Shown: positions 8,542 to 17,579 of the stretch, one piece after another | How positions within the stretch are numbered: the first letter of the stretch is position 1 | How the letters are laid out: each line of letters begins with the position of its first letter | Origin: Roseicella sp. DB1501 | GTDB lineage: Bacteria > Pseudomonadota > Alphaproteobacteria > Acetobacterales > Acetobacteraceae | Reading direction: 5' to 3' | DNA length: 64,000 nucleotides | Assembly: GCF_013112485.1 (NCBI RefSeq) | Contig: NZ_JABFHG010000001.1 | Span: forward strand, 372,001-436,000 | Notes under the pieces: generated by a model | The model's database searches: none | What the model was told of the DNA's origin: nothing | The model's input: only the letters and a program-made list of their open reading frames with translations | Made by a program: the position numbers and the translations under genes

Positions 8542-9038
8542 GCGAGAGGCTCGCCGGACGCCGCATGGGCGGCCGAGAGGCAATGCCCATGGTTGTGGTC
8601 GGCGAGGGTCTCAAGGATGTGGCACTCGGCGGCCATGCCATCGCGGCATCCGGCTTCCACGAGGCGTGCCAGCTCGTCCCGCAGGACGGCCAGCCGCCGG
8701 AGCTTGGCCTCGACCTCGCCAAGCCGGGCGACAGCCAGGGCATGGGCGTCGCCGCAGGGGCGTTCGGGCTTGGCAGCCAGGTTGAGGAGTTGCCGGATCG
8801 CATCGAGGCCGAAGCCGAACTCCCGGGCGTGGCGGATGAAGGCCAGGCGTTCCCGGTGCGCGCGGCCATACAGGCGATGGCCGCCCCTGGTCCTGGCCGG
8901 GCTCGGCAGCAGGCCGACCTGCTCGTACCAGCGAATGGTCTGGACCTTGCAATCTGCCTCGCGGGCGAGGGCCCCGATGGGGATCAGCGGACCGTCACCG
9001 CCGGCGGCGGCGGTCCTGCGGGATGGCAACGCGTGCAT
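8538..9038 (-). CDS. MerR-family metal-responsive regulator (CadR/ZntR-like)
   Basis: A dimeric activator that binds between the -10 and -35 elements. The 166-aa protein has the N-terminal winged helix (IPIGALAREADCKVQTIRWY, then GLLPSPARTRGGHRLY), a dimerisation helix, and metal-ligand candidates C95 (ERPCGDAH), C131 (EAGCRDG), C139/H140 (AECHIL) and a His/Cys tail (HNHGHC). The ATG at 9038 is preferred over 9146, whose extension is not family-like. It lies upstream of, and in the same direction as, the efflux operon, with the target promoter overlapping its stop codon. Cd/Pb/Zn sensing is inferred from the cysteines and operator. Confidence 0.88.
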   Translation of the reverse strand: MHALPSRRTAAAGGDGPLIPIGALAREADCKVQTIRWYEQVGLLPSPARTRGGHRLYGRAHRERLAFIRHAREFGFGLDAIRQLLNLAAKPERPCGDAHALAVARLGEVEAKLRRLAVLRDELARLVEAGCRDGMAAECHILETLADHNHGHCLSAAHAASGEPLA

Positions 9039-9111
9039 GGATGCGGAGCATGGCGCCGGGCGCGGCGCAGCGCCATGGCTTTGGCCCTGCGCCGTGCCTG
9101 CGGCCCCGGTG

Positions 9112-10209
9112 TCAGGCGAGCCGGTACACCGCCTCCGCATTGCCACGGAAGATCGCCCGTCGCTCGGCCTCGCTGAGCCGGCACGGGAAGGCGTAGCGCG
9201 GGTCGTCGAAATCCCAGTGCGGGTAGTCGGAGGCGTAGAGAACCCGGTCCCAGCCGATCCAGGACAGGATGCGCCGGAGATCCTCCGGCTTCTCCGGCTC
9301 CTCCATCGGTTGGGTCGAGACCCAGAGGTTGCGCTTCATATAGGCCGAGGGCGGCTCCCGCAGCTGCGGCACCTCGCTGCGCAGCTTCCGCCAATGGGCG
9401 TCCAGCCGCCAGGCGAGGCTGGGCAGCCAGGCGAAACCGCCCTCGATCATGATGACCTTCAGCGTCGGGAACCGCTCGAAGACGCCCTCCAGCACCATGC
9501 TGGTCGCCTGGCACTGCATCGAATGGATCAGGCCGTGATGGTCCTCGATGTAGTAGGAGGGCCAGCCGGCCGCCGTCGGGGCATGTCCCGCCTCCCCGCC
9601 GATATGCATGCCGATCGGCAGGCCGTAATGCGCCGCCGCCTCGAAGATCGGCCAGTAGCGCTGCCGCCCGATCGGCTCCGTGCTGCGGGAGGTGAGCTGG
9701 ATCTGCGCGAAGGACCGATCCCGCACCCGCTTCTCGATCTCCGCGACCGACGCCTTCGGATCCTCGAAGGGCACGAGGATGGAGGCGCGCAGCCGGGACT
9801 CCTGCGTGGTGAAGGCCGCCAGCTGCCAATCGTTGATGGCGGAGCAGAGGGCGACCGAGAGCTCCAGGTTGCGCACCAGGTTGCTCGGCATCAGCGGTTC
9901 GAGGATACCGATCTCGATGTCGAAGAGATCGAGCAGCTGCGCCCGCATGAGCGCGAGGTCCGAGCCCGGCGGGCCGCCGCCCGGCGGCCAGGCGTCGCGT
10001 CGCGCGGTGTTGGGGGCCAGCCGCGGATAGGCGATGCGGTTGGCATAGGGCGCGCGGCCGAGCTTGCCGTATTCGGCGATGTGCCGCCGCCATCGCTCCG
10101 ACAGGAAGGGATGCAGATCGGCGTCCGAGCGCAAGGACGGGTGTATATCGCTGTCGATGATGCGCAGCTTCGCGTCCTGCGTCGCTGTCCGTTCGAGGAC
10201 GTCGCTCAT
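9112..10209 (-). CDS. Amidohydrolase-family protein B (COG2159 type)
   Basis: TIM-barrel metal-dependent hydrolase or decarboxylase of the amidohydrolase-2 family; substrate unknown. The 365-aa protein has the expected order: an N-terminal metal motif in the DxH form (IIDSDIHPS, about residues 17-25), a barrel histidine in GMHIGGEAGH, and the C-terminal aspartate in YASDYPHWDF. Its start overlaps the stop of the preceding paralogue by one base (TGATG), so the pair is translationally coupled. The adjacent paralogue shares SDYPHW/TDYPHW-type and WLPSL/WLPSF-type motifs. As last gene of the ABC-permease string it probably acts on the imported compound; that is inference. Confidence 0.85.
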   Translation of the reverse strand: MSDVLERTATQDAKLRIIDSDIHPSLRSDADLHPFLSERWRRHIAEYGKLGRAPYANRIAYPRLAPNTARRDAWPPGGGPPGSDLALMRAQLLDLFDIEIGILEPLMPSNLVRNLELSVALCSAINDWQLAAFTTQESRLRASILVPFEDPKASVAEIEKRVRDRSFAQIQLTSRSTEPIGRQRYWPIFEAAAHYGLPIGMHIGGEAGHAPTAAGWPSYYIEDHHGLIHSMQCQATSMVLEGVFERFPTLKVIMIEGGFAWLPSLAWRLDAHWRKLRSEVPQLREPPSAYMKRNLWVSTQPMEEPEKPEDLRRILSWIGWDRVLYASDYPHWDFDDPRYAFPCRLSEAERRAIFRGNAEAVYRLA

Positions 10210-11276
10210 CAGGGGGCCTCCTGCAGGCGGGGATAGGTGGCCAGCGGGTTGTCCCGCATGGCCTTCCGAAGCACGGCGGGCGGGATGCCGGCGGGCGCCG
10301 CCTCCATCCCCTCGAACTGCCAGTGCGGGTAGTCGGTGGCAAACAGCAGCATGTCGTCCGAGCCGATCTGCTCGATCACCTGCGCCACGGCCTCGGGATC
10401 GGAGGGCGCATCGAAGGGCTGCATGGTCAGCCGCACCTGGTCGCGGATGATCTCGGGCGGCGGGCGGTCCACCCAGGGCACTTCCGGCCGGACGCCCCGC
10501 CAGGTCTTCAGGTGGCGCCAGAGGAAGCTCGGCAGCCAGGTCACGCCGGATTCGAGCAGCACCACCTTCAAGGCCGGGAAGCGCCCGAAAGTGCCCTCCG
10601 TCACCAGGCTGAGCAGCTGATCCTCGAAGACCTGCGACGCCGCGACATAGTCGTGCAGATGGTGCGAGGGCCAGCCATTCGAGGTCGGCGCGTACCGATA
10701 GGCCAGCCCGGCATGCAGCCCGACCGGAAGCCCGAGCCGCACCGCCGCCTCCCAGATCGGCCAGTAGTAGCGCTTGCCGTAGAGCAGCTCGGCCGCCGCC
10801 GGCAGCAATACCTGCACGAAGCGCCTGTCGGGCGCCAGGCGCTCGATCTCCTCCACCGCCAGGTCCGGCGCCTGGGCGGGCACGATGATGGAGGCGCGCA
10901 GACGGTGGTCCCGCGCCAGCCATTCGGCGGCGATCCAGTCGTTCATGGCGCGGCAGATCGCGGCGCCCATGGCGTCGCTGACCGCGACCGCGCCGCCATA
11001 GAGCGGATTGCAGATGGCGTAACGCAGGCCGAAGGCGTCCAGCGCCTGGCGCCGCAACTGGTCGAAGCTGGTGCCCGCCTTGCCCTGGGGCACCCGCCAG
11101 TCCTCCCGGCAGACCAGCGGGGAGCGCGGTGGGTAGCTCGCCAGGTCGAAGTCGTCGGCGGCGCGGCGGACGAAGTGGTCGCGCCAATGCTCGTCCATAT
11201 AGGGCAGCAGCGTCCTGATCCCCTGCACGCCCGGATGGATGTCGCAATCCACCGCGCCGGGAGGCATCGCGGTCAT
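10209..11276 (-). CDS. Amidohydrolase-family protein A (COG2159 type)
   Basis: Paralogue of the next gene, 355 aa. It shows VDCDIHPG at the N-terminus (metal DxH), GLHAGLAYRYAP in mid-barrel and FATDYPHWQFEG near the C-terminus, the pattern of decarboxylating amidohydrolases. The start ATG at 11276 overlaps the binding-protein stop codon by 4 bp; an extension to 11552 would only translate that gene out of frame. Two adjacent, diverged copies suggest a heteromeric enzyme or two successive steps on a ring-containing substrate (inference). Confidence 0.84.
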   Translation of the reverse strand: MTAMPPGAVDCDIHPGVQGIRTLLPYMDEHWRDHFVRRAADDFDLASYPPRSPLVCREDWRVPQGKAGTSFDQLRRQALDAFGLRYAICNPLYGGAVAVSDAMGAAICRAMNDWIAAEWLARDHRLRASIIVPAQAPDLAVEEIERLAPDRRFVQVLLPAAAELLYGKRYYWPIWEAAVRLGLPVGLHAGLAYRYAPTSNGWPSHHLHDYVAASQVFEDQLLSLVTEGTFGRFPALKVVLLESGVTWLPSFLWRHLKTWRGVRPEVPWVDRPPPEIIRDQVRLTMQPFDAPSDPEAVAQVIEQIGSDDMLLFATDYPHWQFEGMEAAPAGIPPAVLRKAMRDNPLATYPRLQEAP

Positions 11277-12580
11277 CGCCCAATCCCCGCCCGCCGCAAG
11301 CCACGCCGCCAGTCGGATGCCACCTCGTCCAGCGCGTCCTTCGCGCTCCTCTGTCCCAGCAGCGCGGCGGAGATGCCGGTGCGCAGCGCGATGTCCAGCG
11401 TGTCCCAGGCGGGATGCGCGGGGGTTGGGATGCCGGTCTCGATGGCCTGCGCCGCGACCGGGGTCCAGCCGAGCTTCGCTGTCAGGTCGGCATCGCGCAG
11501 CACCGAGCCGCGTGGCGGCGCATTGGCCCGCTCGGCCGAGCGCCGCAGCCATTGCTTGCTGCAGGCCATGCGGATGAACTCGGTGGCCCAGTCGGCATTC
11601 TTCGTGTAGCGCGGCACCGCCAGGAAATGGCCGTCGATCCAGGTGCGGCTCTGCTCGCGGTCGGTATGGCCGGGGACGATGTCCCAGGCCCAGCAGCCGG
11701 CTGTTTTCGAATTGGCTGGGTCGTTGATCAGCGTGCCGTAGGGCGCGAAGGTCTGCGCCATCACGTATCGGTCCCGCTGGCCGCCGCCGATGATCTCGTC
11801 ATACTCCCAGGTCGTCGCTTCCGGCGGCACGACCTTATGCTTCGCCATCAGATCGGCGTAGAATTGCAGCGCCTCGACTGCCTTGGGTTGGTTGATGAAG
11901 ACCTCGCCGGTCTTGAAATCGCAGAGCTGGCCGCCGGCGGAGTAGAGCCAGGAGGCGAAGCTGGTGTAGCTGCCGGAGCCTTGCTTGCCCATGATGCCGA
12001 CGGCGTAGCGCTCGGGCGGCGCGTTCACTGCCAGCGCGACCTTGAGGAATTCCTCGAAGGTGCCGGGCGCGCGGGCGAAGCCGGCCTGCTCCAGCAATGG
12101 CTTCTGGTAGTGGAGGATGCCGGTGGTGATGCGGTAGGGGATGCCGCAGAGCTTGCCGTCATAGCTCCCGGCGCGCTTGCTGCCGCCGAGGAAGTCGTCC
12201 CAGTCGAAGTCCGGGTCGCGGGCGCGGATCTTCGCCAGCACCTCCTCGTGGTCCAGGACATGCGGCGCCATCCAGCCGGCCATCTGCACGGACCATTGCG
12301 CCACGTCCACGGCCGAGGAGCGCGCGCCGAGCTCCGCCTTCAGCCGGGCGCGCCATGGATCGGTTGGCAGCAGGGTGAACTCCACCTTGATGCCCGTCTC
12401 CTTCTCGAAGGCCGGCGCCACCTCCTCCACCAGCGCGCGTTTCCAGCCGCCCTGGTTGTCGCCGATATAGACCAGCTTCTCCGGCTTCCCCTGGGCGCGC
12501 AAGGCCGGCGCCGGCAGGGCGGAGAGCGCCCCGGCCGCCAGCCCGGCTTCCAATACGCGCCTGCGACCCGTCGCCATCAT
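11273..12580 (-). CDS. ABC transporter solute-binding protein, family 1
   Basis: Periplasmic binding protein for a carbohydrate- or polyol-type ABC importer. The 435-aa protein begins with a Tat/Sec-like leader (GRRRVLEAGLAAGALS, then an ALRAQ cleavage site). It has the cluster-B architecture: KLVYIGDNQGGWKRALVEEV, AFEKETGIKVEF, a GIPYRI hinge, and a tryptophan-rich C-lobe. It is 22 bp after the second permease and overlaps the first amidohydrolase by 4 bp, so it belongs to one transport/catabolism operon. The ligand cannot be read from sequence. Confidence 0.88.
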   Translation of the reverse strand: MMATGRRRVLEAGLAAGALSALPAPALRAQGKPEKLVYIGDNQGGWKRALVEEVAPAFEKETGIKVEFTLLPTDPWRARLKAELGARSSAVDVAQWSVQMAGWMAPHVLDHEEVLAKIRARDPDFDWDDFLGGSKRAGSYDGKLCGIPYRITTGILHYQKPLLEQAGFARAPGTFEEFLKVALAVNAPPERYAVGIMGKQGSGSYTSFASWLYSAGGQLCDFKTGEVFINQPKAVEALQFYADLMAKHKVVPPEATTWEYDEIIGGGQRDRYVMAQTFAPYGTLINDPANSKTAGCWAWDIVPGHTDREQSRTWIDGHFLAVPRYTKNADWATEFIRMACSKQWLRRSAERANAPPRGSVLRDADLTAKLGWTPVAAQAIETGIPTPAHPAWDTLDIALRTGISAALLGQRSAKDALDEVASDWRRGLRRAGIGR

Positions 12581-12602
12581 GCCCGCCCTCCCGTGTTGTG
12601 CC

Positions 12603-13451
12603 TCATCCCTTGACCGCGCCGGAGGAGAGCCCGGCGACGAGATGCTTCTGCGCCATGAAGGAGAAGACGATCACCGTCAGGATGACGAGCACGCCGGAGG
12701 CCGTCATCGGCCCCCAATCCACGCCGGAATCGCCGCCGGTGAAGCCGGCCATCAGCACCGGCAGGGTCTGGGTGTCATTGTTCGTCAGCACCGCGGCGAA
12801 GAGGAAGTCGTTCCAGGCCAATTGCAGGCAGAGGATGGCGGAGGCCACCATGCCCGGCCTGGCCAGCGGCAGGACCACGCGCTGGAAGGCCTGGCGGCGC
12901 GTCGCGCCGTCGATCCAGGCGCATTCCTCCACCTCGGAGGGCAGGTCGTCGAAGAAGCCGCGCATCACCCAGACCACCAGGGGCAGGCTGAAAGTCGTGT
13001 AGGCCAGCACGACGCTGAGATGCGTCGTCGTCAGCCCGATATCGCTGAGGATGACATACATCGGGACCAGCACGGCCACGGGCGGCAGCATGCGCATGAC
13101 GAGCAGGGAGAAGAACAGGAAGCTGCCGCCGCGGAAGGGGAAGCGGGCGAAGGCGTAGGCGGCGGGAACCCCGACGCAGAGCGAGAGCAGGACGGCGCTG
13201 CCCGAGACGATCAGCGTGTTCAGGAAGGCCTTCAGGAAATCCTTGCGGAACAGGACGTCGGCATAATGCTCGAAGGTCGGCCACCACAGCCAGACCGGCG
13301 TCTCGGCGAAGGTCTGCGCCCGGGTCTTGAGCGAGAGGCCGAGGATCCAGAGCAGCGGGAAGAGGAAGAAGGCGGTGAGCGCGGCGAGCGCCAGATAGAC
13401 CAGCATGGCGCGGATCTGCCGGGCGCGGCGGGAGCCGGTGACGGCGGCCAT
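12603..13451 (-). CDS. ABC sugar-type permease, MalG/UgpE-like
   Basis: Inner-membrane subunit of a binding-protein-dependent importer, 282 aa with about six transmembrane segments (the first at about residues 14-38). The cytoplasmic EAA loop is visible as EVEECAWIDGATRRQAFQRV, the docking site for the ATPase. ATG 13451 is used because it overlaps the stop of the upstream permease (TGATG) and gives MAAVTGSRRARQI, a normal N-terminus. No ATPase gene is nearby, so a shared MsmK/UgpC-type ATPase from elsewhere must energise it. Confidence 0.9.
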   Translation of the reverse strand: MAAVTGSRRARQIRAMLVYLALAALTAFFLFPLLWILGLSLKTRAQTFAETPVWLWWPTFEHYADVLFRKDFLKAFLNTLIVSGSAVLLSLCVGVPAAYAFARFPFRGGSFLFFSLLVMRMLPPVAVLVPMYVILSDIGLTTTHLSVVLAYTTFSLPLVVWVMRGFFDDLPSEVEECAWIDGATRRQAFQRVVLPLARPGMVASAILCLQLAWNDFLFAAVLTNNDTQTLPVLMAGFTGGDSGVDWGPMTASGVLVILTVIVFSFMAQKHLVAGLSSGAVKG

Positions 13452-14389
13452 CAGCGGGGCTCCCGGCGCCGCAGCACGGCGATGAAGAGCAGGCACATCA
13501 CCAGGGACATCAGCAGCATGAGCCAGGCCGCGGCGGCGCCGAGCCCGAAGTCGAAGCGGACGAAGCTGGTCAGGTAGGTGAACATGGACAGCAGCATGGT
13601 GGCGTTGGCGGGGCCGCCGCCGGTCATGGCATAGACATTGTCGAAGGCGCGGAACTCGAAGATCGTCCGCAGCAGCAGCGCCACCAGCAGGAAGGGCTGC
13701 AGCAGGGGCGCGGTGACGTGGCGGAACACCTGCCATCGGCTGGCGCCGTCGATCTCGGCCGCCTCATGCGGCTCCTGCGGCAGGGAGCGCAGCCCGGCGA
13801 GCAGGATCAGTGCGACATAGGGCGTGCTGTGCCAGACATTGACCAGCCAGACCGCGACCAGCGCCGTCTCCGGCACTCCCAGCCAAACGATATGCGTGCC
13901 GAGCCAGTGGTTCACCACGCCATGATTCGGATCGAGCAGCAGCTTCCAGCACAGCGCGCCGACGATGGGCGTGACCATCATCGGCAAGACGAGCGCGGTC
14001 CGGAAGGCCCGGATGCCCGGCAGGTCGAGGTTGAGCAGCAGCGCGATGCCGAGGCCCAGCAGCATCTGTGCCGCGACCGTGGCGAGGGTGAAGCCGAGCG
14101 TCACGCCGAGGCTGGCGGTGAAGACGCGGTCGGACAGCAGATCCTCGAAATTGGCCAGGCCCACATAGGCGCCGTCGAACATGCTCTGCTGCGGCGACCA
14201 GCCTGTCAGGCTGAGCCAGAGCGAGAAGAGCAGCGGCAGGCCGAAGACGGCCAGCATCACCAGGAAGGTCGGCGCCACCGCGAGCGGCAGGAAAAATCGG
14301 TCGAGGGATGCGGTCCGCAGGCCGTTCGGCATCGGCCTCCCGGTCAGCTCGGCGAAAGGCCGTGCCGCGGCCTCGCTGATCTCGCTCAT
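13451..14389 (-). CDS. ABC sugar-type permease, MalF/UgpA-like
   Basis: Partner permease, 312 aa, with an N-terminal cytoplasmic tail (residues 1-30) and about six membrane spans. The EAA loop EAAEIDGASRWQVFRHVT is clear. The C-terminal GGGPANATMLLSMFTYLTSF stretch is typical of MalF-like subunits. It heads the transport part of the string, 62 bp downstream of the Rieske gene, and is coupled to the second permease by a one-base stop/start overlap. Confidence 0.9.
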   Translation of the reverse strand: MSEISEAAARPFAELTGRPMPNGLRTASLDRFFLPLAVAPTFLVMLAVFGLPLLFSLWLSLTGWSPQQSMFDGAYVGLANFEDLLSDRVFTASLGVTLGFTLATVAAQMLLGLGIALLLNLDLPGIRAFRTALVLPMMVTPIVGALCWKLLLDPNHGVVNHWLGTHIVWLGVPETALVAVWLVNVWHSTPYVALILLAGLRSLPQEPHEAAEIDGASRWQVFRHVTAPLLQPFLLVALLLRTIFEFRAFDNVYAMTGGGPANATMLLSMFTYLTSFVRFDFGLGAAAAWLMLLMSLVMCLLFIAVLRRREPR

Positions 14390-14451
14390 GCCTCCTCCCG
14401 TCCGGCGCTCTCCTTATTCGGCGCCGTTGCGACTGCTTGCAGCGCTGGGTG

Positions 14452-14865
14452 TCAAACCTCGACGACGACGTAGTCTTCTTCGACCATGACGGAGAGCGTC
14501 TCCGCGACATAGGGGCCCTTCACCACGGTACTGCCCTGCGCGACCTCCACCGGGTACTGCCGTGTGCGGATGCGGGCCGGATCGCACCAGGACTGGCCGG
14601 TGCGGATGTCGAATTCCCAGCCATGCCAGGGGCAGCGAATGATCTCGCCGGGACGCTCCAGCCGATAACGGCCGGGCCCGTCGGCGGTGACGAGGCCCGT
14701 CACCTCGCCCTCGCACAAGCCGGCCCCCTGGTGCGGGCAGCGGTTCACGAGCGCGAAGAACTCGCCATCCAGATTGAACACGGCGATGGGGCGGCCGCGC
14801 ACGACGGCGAGCCTGCGGCTTCCCGGCGGCAATTCGGACACGGCGGCAACCACATGCTTGCCCAT
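14452..14865 (-). CDS. Rieske [2Fe-2S] ferredoxin
   Basis: Small soluble electron carrier or Rieske domain partner, 137 aa. The cluster ligands are C43 and H45 (CPHQGAG) and C78 and H81 (CPWHGWEFD), spaced as in oxygenase ferredoxins. The ATG at 14865 is preceded by a strong ribosome site (GGGGAGGA); upstream in-frame starts lack one. Its place between an MFS carrier and an ABC/amidohydrolase string suggests service to an oxygenase acting on the imported substrate, but no oxygenase subunit is in the window. Confidence 0.88.
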   Translation of the reverse strand: MGKHVVAAVSELPPGSRRLAVVRGRPIAVFNLDGEFFALVNRCPHQGAGLCEGEVTGLVTADGPGRYRLERPGEIIRCPWHGWEFDIRTGQSWCDPARIRTRQYPVEVAQGSTVVKGPYVAETLSVMVEEDYVVVEV

Positions 14866-14973
14866 GTGGATCCTCCCCAAGCGCTTCGTTGCTGCCGACC
14901 GTAGCGAGACCTGACACATCTCCGCAACACGATCCTGTCATGCCGCCTCGGGAGGGCGGGCCGGGCGATCTCC

Positions 14974-16278
14974 TCAGGCGGCGATCCGGCCCGGCACCAG
15001 CCTGACGCGGCGCGGCGCGGCGATCCAGATCGCCGCGGCGGATACCACGCACAGCGCGGCGGCCAGGGCGAAGGACAGGTCGTAGCGCCCGGTCACGTCG
15101 TGGACCGCGCCGGCGACCCAGGGGCCGGCGGCCCCGCCCGCGATCATCGCCACGTTGAGCGTGCCGAAGATGGTGCCGAAATGCGGACCCTCGAAGATCT
15201 CCAAAACGATCGGCCCCATCACCGAGGTTAGGGCGTAGCCGAGCAATCCCTGGGAGAGAACCATCATCCAGAGCAATGCCGGCGACGGCGCATGGCCGAG
15301 CGCGATCAGCGTGGCGTAGCAGACCGCGAAGCCGAGGCAGCCGATCGACCAAACCCATTCGCGCCCGATATGGTCCGACAGCGCACCGAGGCCGATCTGC
15401 CCCGGGATCGCCACGACGGCGACGATGCCCAGGGCCCAGGCCCCGACGGCGGGGCTGAAGCCGATCTCGACAAGGTATTTCGTCTGGTGGACCTGCACGG
15501 CGTACCAGGCGAAGAGCGCGCAGGAATAGCCGAGCGCGATCCACCAGAAGCGGCCCGTCCGCAGCGCCTTCGCCAAGGTCCATTCGACCGAGGCCCAGGC
15601 GGGATCCATGATGGCGGCGCCACGCCGCGGGCCGCCGGGCTCCGCGGCGCGCGGCGCGCCATCCGGCAGGAGGCCAAGATCCTCCGGCCGGCGCCGGACC
15701 AGCAGCGCCAGCGGACCGATGACCACCAGCACGAGCAGGCCCATGGCCCGGCATGCCGCGCGCCAGCCAGCCTGGTCGATGGTCGCCTGGAACCACGGCA
15801 GCAACACCACCGCCCCGGCGCCGACGCCCGCGAAGGCGAGGCCGATGGCCATGGCGCGCCGGTGCACGAACCAGTTCGGCAGGTAGAGGGATTGCACGGT
15901 GAAGCCCATGAGGTTCGTCCCGGCCCCGACGAGCACGCCGAGCGTCGCATAGAGATGCCAGGGCGCCGCGATCATCGGCGCCAGGAGCAGGCCGGCGGCC
16001 ATCATGCAGACGCCGATGCCGATGACGAAGCGCGGGCCCTGCCGGTCCACCGCCCGCCCGGCCACGGGACTGAGGACGGCCGAGACGAGGAAGCCGAAGG
16101 AGAAGGCGCCGGCCACGATCCCGCGCTCCCAACCGAATTCGTTGAGCAGCGGCGGCAGGAGGAGCGAGAAGGCGGTGCGCGCGCTCACCGCGACGCCCAT
16201 GGTGACGAAGGCGACGGCGATGACCACCCAGCCGTAGTAGAAAGGCAGGCGCGGCGCGAGGCGACGGGCGAGATCCAT
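14974..16278 (-). CDS. MFS transporter, monocarboxylate/OFA-like
   Basis: Twelve-span secondary transporter of 434 aa. Visible marks are the opening FYYGWVVIAVAFVTMGV helix, GRAVDRQGPR in the loop 2-3 position (variant of the A-motif), NWFVHRRAMAIGLAFAG in helix 4-5, a long central loop (residues about 200-235), and GALSDHIGREWV in the second half. These fit the oxalate/monocarboxylate antiporter branch. It is the first gene of the minus-strand catabolic string, 108 bp before the Rieske gene. It probably moves an organic acid (inference). Confidence 0.87.
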   Translation of the reverse strand: MDLARRLAPRLPFYYGWVVIAVAFVTMGVAVSARTAFSLLLPPLLNEFGWERGIVAGAFSFGFLVSAVLSPVAGRAVDRQGPRFVIGIGVCMMAAGLLLAPMIAAPWHLYATLGVLVGAGTNLMGFTVQSLYLPNWFVHRRAMAIGLAFAGVGAGAVVLLPWFQATIDQAGWRAACRAMGLLVLVVIGPLALLVRRRPEDLGLLPDGAPRAAEPGGPRRGAAIMDPAWASVEWTLAKALRTGRFWWIALGYSCALFAWYAVQVHQTKYLVEIGFSPAVGAWALGIVAVVAIPGQIGLGALSDHIGREWVWSIGCLGFAVCYATLIALGHAPSPALLWMMVLSQGLLGYALTSVMGPIVLEIFEGPHFGTIFGTLNVAMIAGGAAGPWVAGAVHDVTGRYDLSFALAAALCVVSAAAIWIAAPRRVRLVPGRIAA

Positions 16279-16526
16279 GCTGGCCGGCGTCAGCGATCAA
16301 GGTCAGCCGTAGCGAGACGCGGCACGGCCGCCCTCGCCAATCGCATCACCGGCATCGCCCGTCTCCTCCCCCGGCCGGCGGCGGCGCATCGATCGGCGAT
16401 GCGTCCGGTCGCAGGCATCATCCGGCGAAATGCTCGCCGGTGGGACCAGGAGACGTCAATCTCCTTGCAGCCAGCTCACCCTTCGGGCCGTTCCGCTGTC
16501 CGGGCTGCCGCGGCGAGGCCGAGCCT

Positions 16527-17366
16527 TCACTTGACCGGACTGGCCTGCACCTGCTCGGTCTGGGCGCCGCCATCCGGCCGCGGCGGCGCGAGAACCGGCT
16601 CCCCGCCCAGCGGCTCGGAGATCATCGGCTCGAACTGGCCCTTGCCGTCGAGCGAGCTGCCTTCCGTCCAACGTCCCATCGGGAAGCGCTTGTCGGTGCG
16701 ATGCCCGAAATAGGCGTAGGAGAAGCGGCTCGCCTCCTGGCTCTGCGGGAAGCTGTTCGGAATCGGCAGCTGCGCCGTCTCGCCGCCGAGCTCCTCGATG
16801 ACGGCGAGCCATTGCTGCTGATGCATGGTATCGCGGGCGATGAGGAAGGACAGCATGTCGCGCATGCCCGGATCCTCGGTCATGCCGTAGAGGCGCGTCG
16901 CCAGGGCGCGCCCGGTCGCCTCGGCGGCGACATTGGCGTACATATCGGCCGCGATGTTGCCGCTGGCATAGACATGGCTGGCATTGAAGGGCACGCCGTT
17001 GCAGTTCTCCGGCGTCGCGGCGAGGCCGGTCGAGAGAATGTGCCGCAGGTTCATCCCGCCCAGCACCGCGCCGGCGACGCCGTCCCTGGCCGCATCCTCC
17101 TGCATCGACAGCGGCGCGCCTTCGAGGTTCAGCGCGACGGCGGTCGAGAGCATCTCGATATGGCCGATCTCCTCCGTGCCGGTGTTGATCAGCATGTCGC
17201 GGTACTTCGTCGGGCCACGGCTGCCCCAGCCCTGGAAGAGATACTGCATCATGACGCGGATCTCGCCCTCCACGCCGCCGATCGCCTGCTGCAGCGCGCG
17301 GGCAAAGATCGGGTTCGGCGTCTCGGCGCGGACGGGATATTGCAACTTGCCGTCGGTATAGAACAT
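16527..17366 (-). CDS. Manganese catalase
   Basis: Non-haem dimanganese catalase destroying hydrogen peroxide; a ferritin-like four-helix bundle, probably a hexamer. The 279-aa protein has the metal-ligand helices EGEIRVMMQYLFQGW (E35) and TGTEEIGHIEML (E66, H69), then EATGRALATRLYG and IARDTMHQQQW with further Glu/His ligands. The tail is Pro/Gly-rich and probably disordered. ATG 17366 (MFYTDGKLQYPV) is supported by an AGGAAA ribosome site and by the universal family N-terminus. It stands alone between the MFS gene and the DUF2950 gene. Confidence 0.93.
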   Translation of the reverse strand: MFYTDGKLQYPVRAETPNPIFARALQQAIGGVEGEIRVMMQYLFQGWGSRGPTKYRDMLINTGTEEIGHIEMLSTAVALNLEGAPLSMQEDAARDGVAGAVLGGMNLRHILSTGLAATPENCNGVPFNASHVYASGNIAADMYANVAAEATGRALATRLYGMTEDPGMRDMLSFLIARDTMHQQQWLAVIEELGGETAQLPIPNSFPQSQEASRFSYAYFGHRTDKRFPMGRWTEGSSLDGKGQFEPMISEPLGGEPVLAPPRPDGGAQTEQVQASPVK

Positions 17367-17579
17367 GCGGGTTTCCTGAAGGTCGGCTGTCCCGTCAACA
17401 GGCCAGGAGGGGCGGCGGTTCAGGCGCGATGCGGCAATGACGCCGCTCGCTCCCCAAAGCGTGCGGCGGGAGGACGGCATCCGTCCCGGCCGGATCGCAG
17501 GGCGAAGGATGCAACCGCGTTGCGTCGCCGCCGGGCATGCATCCGTCTGTTCAACCCCGGCCTGTCCGGCCGCTGCCCG

